Of a stretch of DNA of 64,000 nucleotides, positions 60,194-64,000 are shown piece after piece. How positions within the stretch are numbered: the first letter of the stretch is position 1; each line of letters starts with the position of its first letter. Under the pieces are notes generated by a model. It worked only from the letters and a program-made list of their open reading frames with translations. It was not told where the DNA came from and did not search any database. Source of the stretch: Rhizophagus irregularis (lineage: Eukaryota; Glomeromycota; Glomeromycetes; Glomerales; Glomeraceae); the NCBI RefSeq assembly GCF_026210795.1, contig NC_089453.1, positions 2,110,501 to 2,174,500 on the forward strand. The letters are read 5' to 3'. Made by a program: the position numbers and the translations under genes.

Positions 60194-62008
60194 TTTATTT
60201 TTATTTTATTTTATTTCTAGAAAGGAGTGAACGTTATCTATTACATTAAAACATGCGCATACAAAGCTACTACATAGACTATTCAGGTAATTGGAACGAG
60301 ATTGAAGATTTTGTTGATTATGTAGTTTATATTTGGAGCGTCGATATTTAGTGAAAGAGGATTTTGTAAGGTTGAACTGTTTCTTTTTATCTTTCCGCAT
60401 AGTTGATCGTTCTTTCCATATGGATTCGTAGATAGCTCGATGAAAATCAAATAAAAATTTGATCAGTAATATTTTGAGAAGAGTTTTGCCTATACCAGCC
60501 ACTATAAAGGGATGTAGAATTTCGCGTGGAACTAAGTTGAGAAGTAAGCAATGTAGATGAGGAGCATCATCAATTGTTGCTAGTGTAGAGTCAGTCCAAC
60601 TGAAGATTTGACAAAATTTAATGGCGTCTTCGTAAAGCGCGAAATATCGATCAGAATTATTAACTATAATGATTTTAAAAATCTCGTGATGTGTTTTAAA
60701 GTAGGACGGAGTATGTCAATAACTTTGGGACAAGCCCAAAGATGAAGATTGTCTTCAATTTCGTTGTGAAAAAAAAACATGAATTAAATTCACGTAATAG
60801 ATCCAGATAATTTCGATTGAGTGCATCCAGGGTAGGTAAAGAATAAGTAGAACATTTGATTTTTCAACTAGTAAATCTACTGAGTTTGATTACTTGTAGG
60901 ACGATCAAACGGATTTATGTTTTATCCAAAGTTGTGAGAATTCCCAGTCTATAGTATGATCAAGAGTGAAATGTTTGATGGTCGAAAGATTTTTGAGAGT
61001 TATATGAGATTCTAATATACAATAATTCAAAGGTTTTTTTAAGGTTTTTCTTATGTCGCGATCAATAATGAATTAATTCATCATTGAAAGTGAGGTAACA
61101 AATTTGATCAGGAATGCCCAATGGAGATAAAGACAAGGACGGAGAAATATCTCTTCCAGATTTAGCTAGATGGTCCGCAATATCATTGTAAGTATTATTA
61201 GAGTGAGCCTTAATCTTGTGAAGTTTGACCTTTAATTTGAGTGTAGAGATTATATATTTAATGGCTTGTCATAACAAGACATTATTCATCTTTTGAATCG
61301 ACATGGTGTTAATTTGGGCAAATATAGGTTGTTGAACGTGTAAATAGCGCAGTTTGAGTCTGTATAAATGTTGACCGTACTATCAGGAGGACAGGTGATT
61401 AAACAACTCATGATAGCGTATATTTCTGCGGTGGTAGAACTTGCCCAATGGATGCATGAGCCATGATATTTGATGTCTAGTGAGGTGTCTAAAGAAAAAA
61501 TCCAACCAAATCCCATCGTGGTCGCATCGTCTTGTTTAAGTAGTGATCCATCTGTATAAAATTCTAAGTTATTAAGAAAATAATTGATAAGAAATATAAA
61601 CAAATTTCAAATGTAATGAAGAAGGAGAAATAAGAAAAGACGAAGAAGGTGTAATAGAATTAGTTTCATGATTAGGTGAATGAGAATTGCACGTGATGAA
61701 TTAAGAAAACATGAGTGACGTAAATTATAATCCGTAAGTGCTATAGCACGTAATGTGTAATGTTGTTTGTGAGTTTTATATATAGTGATGTGGCAAGGTG
61801 TTGTGGGAGTTTTAAATATAGAGGTGTTGTATTATAAAGGTGTTATTGGAAGGTTGTAACGCGATACAGTTGTATCGTTGTCGATCAGTAAAAAATTCGG
61901 TATTCAAAGAACATCAATTACATCGTTGTAACAGGCTAGATAAAGATCGAGGAGTACGTGTATTGTCTATAGAAAATGTGTTAATAATAGGGATAAAATG
62001 TTCGAGGA
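60194..62008 (-). mobile_element. 5'-truncated LINE (RNase H type), nested insertion
   Basis: Minus-strand non-LTR element. It has an A-rich tail (aaataaaataaaataaaaat, complement of 60194-60220) and a 16-bp flanking repeat aaatggaatataaaat at 60178-60193 and 62009-62024, taken as the target duplication. The coding part is the end of the pol protein with RNase H. Reverse transcriptase and endonuclease are missing. The flanking repeat is AT-rich, so this boundary is likely but not certain. Confidence 0.7.
60206..61603 (-). pseudogene. LINE RNase H and C-terminal domain, frame-broken
   Basis: 61603-61286 encodes the first half of RNase H: LEFYTDGSLL, STTAEIYAIM and NIYTDSNCAIY show the catalytic Asp, Glu and Asp. 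A frame change near 61290 and a TGA in the following LLWQ-like site interrupt it. The second half resumes in another frame with KLHKIKAHSNNTYNDIADHL and AKSGRDISPSLSLSPLGIPD. The C-terminal part near 60690-60206 has DAIKFCQIFSWTDSTLATID, then FDFHRAIYESIWKERS. The protein cannot be active. Confidence 0.75.
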
Positions 62009-62024
62009 AAATGGAATATAAAAT

Positions 62025-62548
62025 AAAAAAAAAGGTGAATTGTTAAAATGTAAAAAATTCCAAGCCGAATATGGGAAATTTAAGAGGAGTGTATAATGAG
62101 AATTTTAATGGATACCTAGATGTGATGAAATCACAAGAATAGAACATGAAGAGGGCATACAAAAGATAGATTTACGGAAAAAAAGGATCAGAATGGATGA
62201 TGATTTAGCATCAGATACAGAAAATGAAAAATTAATTAATAAAAATACAAAAAAACAAAAGAAAAATTAGATAAAATAGAAAAAAGAAATTTAATCAAAA
62301 TATTAAAATAGTGACGCTAAATATATTAATAGGAACGGCAACGGAAGGATCTAGTATTAGTAATAGATGGGATCTAACGGTCAAAAGATATAATTATTAG
62401 ATTTTATTACATAATTAGTTCTTTTTTTTGATTATTAGTATAGTTATTCAATTTTATTCAATTTTATTAGATATTATTTAGTATAGTTATTTCTTTATGT
62501 GTTTTGAATACTTAATAAAACGCGTTACTATTTTTTAAAAAAAAAAAA
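62025..62548 (+). mobile_element. Older poly(A)-tailed retroelement fragment
   Basis: Plus-strand sequence ending in a poly-A run (62537-62548) after aataaaacgcgttactat. It contains a Lys/Glu-rich ORF remnant (RKKRIRMDDDLASDTENEK) and a short stretch VTLNILIGTATEG, perhaps the start of an endonuclease. The minus-strand LINE appears to have inserted into it. Confidence 0.45.
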
Positions 62549-62770
62549 TGTTAAAAATTCCCACGTGACAATCGTGACATGTGACATTGCCGGCCGCAGG
62601 CCGCAGCAACAGATCACAAATTTTTGATTACTAATTGGATCACAAAATTTCTGCAATTGTAACTCCTGTAACTCCGAAGTGTTACTTAAATTCATACAAA
62701 AAGGATCGTCATAATATAAATTATCATTTTGCATTTGTAATATTTGTAATTCATAAAACATTTTTAAAAT
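62549..62770. promoter_or_regulatory. Upstream region of the kinase gene
   Basis: Contains cacgtgacaatcgtgacatg and a GC palindrome-like ccggccgcaggccgcag about 170 bp before the ATG. An open frame on the opposite strand starts 9 bp away from the kinase ATG and is probably incidental. Confidence 0.3.
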
Positions 62771-64000
62771 ATGGATAAAGAAAATGATAAGGATATAGTT
62801 GTTAACGAAATTAATATTTTAAATTCCGAGGTTTCTGATAATTTAATTAATGAAGATTTTGACTTAGAAATTTACAAACAACATGTACTTAGTCAAGAAT
62901 ATGGTTTATGTATTGAATGTAATCAACAAAATACATTTGAAGATTGGTGTAAAGATTGTTGTTCAAAAAAATTTCAACAAAATTTTGGTAATTGGACTAG
63001 CGAAAATGCTTATATAGATAAATTTATTCAAGAATCACAATTAAATGCAAGTGATAGTTTTGAATTACTTGAATGGATTCCTTATAATAAATTAAGAAAT
63101 ATTCAATTTTTAGCTCAAGGTGGTTTCAGTACAATTTTTAAAGCAATTCGTTTGGATGGATGGATAAATAAATGGGATTATGAAAAACATGACTGGGATC
63201 GTATTATTGAGGAACTTGGTGAACAAGATTATGAAGATTCAATTAATCCAAAAACTAAAAATCCTCTTAAAATTAATGAAAAATACGGTCTTCCTGTAGT
63301 ACTTAAAAGTTTAAATGATTCTTCAAATATAAATGATAATTTCTTAAACGAAGTAAGCGAGCAGTTAATAAATAATAAATGAATATTATTTTAATATATA
63401 ATACAGTAACTAATTTTTATTTTCTTTAAAATATAGTGGAAATTACATTTACAATGCCAATATAGAGCAGCATTATACGGTTCTGTTCTTGCACCATTAA
63501 TGGGAATAACACAGGATCCGGATACATTTAATTATATGATTGTAATGATGAAAATGGAATCTAGTTTAAGAAGTAATCTATTAATATCTAAATATAATCC
63601 AAATGATAAATTTAATAATTTACTTTTAATTTCAGCACAACTTGAAGCCATCCATAAATTAAATCTAGTTCACGGAGATCTTCATAATGGTAATATACTT
63701 TGTAATGGTTTTAATTCAGTAAACATTAGTGATCTTGGTTTATGTAGGCCAGTTAATCAACCTCATATAAATAATAATATATACGGAGTTCTTCCCTATA
63801 TGGCACCAGAAGTTTTACGTGGGAAACCGTATACAAAAGCTGCTGATATATATAGTTTTGGAATGATCATGTGGGAGATGACATCAGGAATTCCAGTATT
63901 TCATAATGTTCCTCATGATTTAAACCTTTCTTTAAATATTTGTAGAGGTATTAGACCTGAAATTATAGAAGGTATGATGCCCGAATATGTTGAATTAATG
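62771..64000 (+). CDS. Protein kinase (glomeromycotan TKL-like), runs off the window
   Basis: Exons 62771-63352 and 63437 to the window end (84-bp intron, AACGAA|gtaagc...atatag|TGG, phase 0). 382 residues are visible. First comes a Cys module (CIECNQQ...WCKDC, residues 47-63), then FQQNFGNWTSENAYIDKFIQ and EWIPYNKL (101-108). The glycine loop is QGGFST (Ser in place of the third Gly), the ATP-binding Lys is K179 (VVLKSL). The catalytic loop HGDLHNGN starts at 273, DLG replaces DFG at 293, then MAPEVL and DIYSFGMIMWE. The HGD in place of HRD suggests a non-RD kinase. The 3' end lies beyond the window. The same Cys module, EWIPYN block and intron position occur in the Sel1-kinase gene at 32.8-37.4 kb, which adds Sel1 repeats at its N-terminus. 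Confidence 0.85.

Noticed and set aside
62528-62761. Minus-strand ORF of 77 codons, start codon 9 bp from the kinase start
   Set aside because: It ends in the poly-A/T of a retroelement, has no recognised domain, and is too close to a well-supported divergent start; a lost gene 5' end cannot be excluded.

Overview
The window looks like nuclear DNA of a Glomeromycotina fungus (Rhizophagus or a close relative). This is inferred from content: very AT-rich sequence, GT-AG introns of about 75-90 bp, and protein families expanded in these fungi. Those families are BTB-BACK-TLDc, Sel1-repeat/protein-kinase fusions, kinases with a C-x2-C...W-C-x2-C and 'EWIPYN' leader, F-box/LRR, HMG-box, Myb-like and APH-like phosphotransferases. 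No rRNA, CRISPR, operon or bacterial signal was seen.

Layout. 1-0.5 kb: a broken HMG-box gene on the minus strand. 0.7-11.1 kb: a foldback-like inverted repeat of about 10.4 kb. Its arms carry 185-bp tandem units, hexanucleotide arrays and a Tc1/mariner-type transposase tail; two related retro-insertions, each with an 18-19 bp target duplication, sit in the stem and the loop. 12-18.3 kb: a Tc1/mariner-like palindrome, exon-like relics, AT-rich and purine-rich arrays, a hAT-like and a Mutator-like MITE. 19.8-21.4 kb: a two-exon APH-like gene. 21.7-26.1 kb: the first BTB-TLDc gene (one in-frame stop) with TLDc relics on both sides. 28-29.5 kb: an unrecognised gene and a tiny three-exon Myb-like gene. 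32.8-37.4 kb: a large Sel1-repeat protein kinase gene with about 29 Sel1 units and a damaged kinase exon. 42-43.5, 48.2-49.6 and 54.3-55.8 kb: three apparently intact BTB-TLDc genes. Between the first two lies a nest of DNA transposons (43.65-47.48 kb). 57.5-59.0 kb: an intact F-box/LRR gene. 60.2-62.5 kb: a decayed LINE with RNase H, nested in an older poly(A)-tailed retroelement. 62.8 kb to the end: the start of a second kinase gene.

The clearest shared theme is gene birth and death by segmental duplication. Four BTB-TLDc paralogues share coding sequence, intron position and upstream leaders, and their upstream regions have been invaded differently by transposons, so each copy acts as an empty-site control for another. 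The kinase, F-box, HMG and TLDc families all occur both as intact genes and as fragments. The most unusual structures are the giant foldback-like element and the 3.1-kb transposon whose ends are chains of short perfect palindromes.
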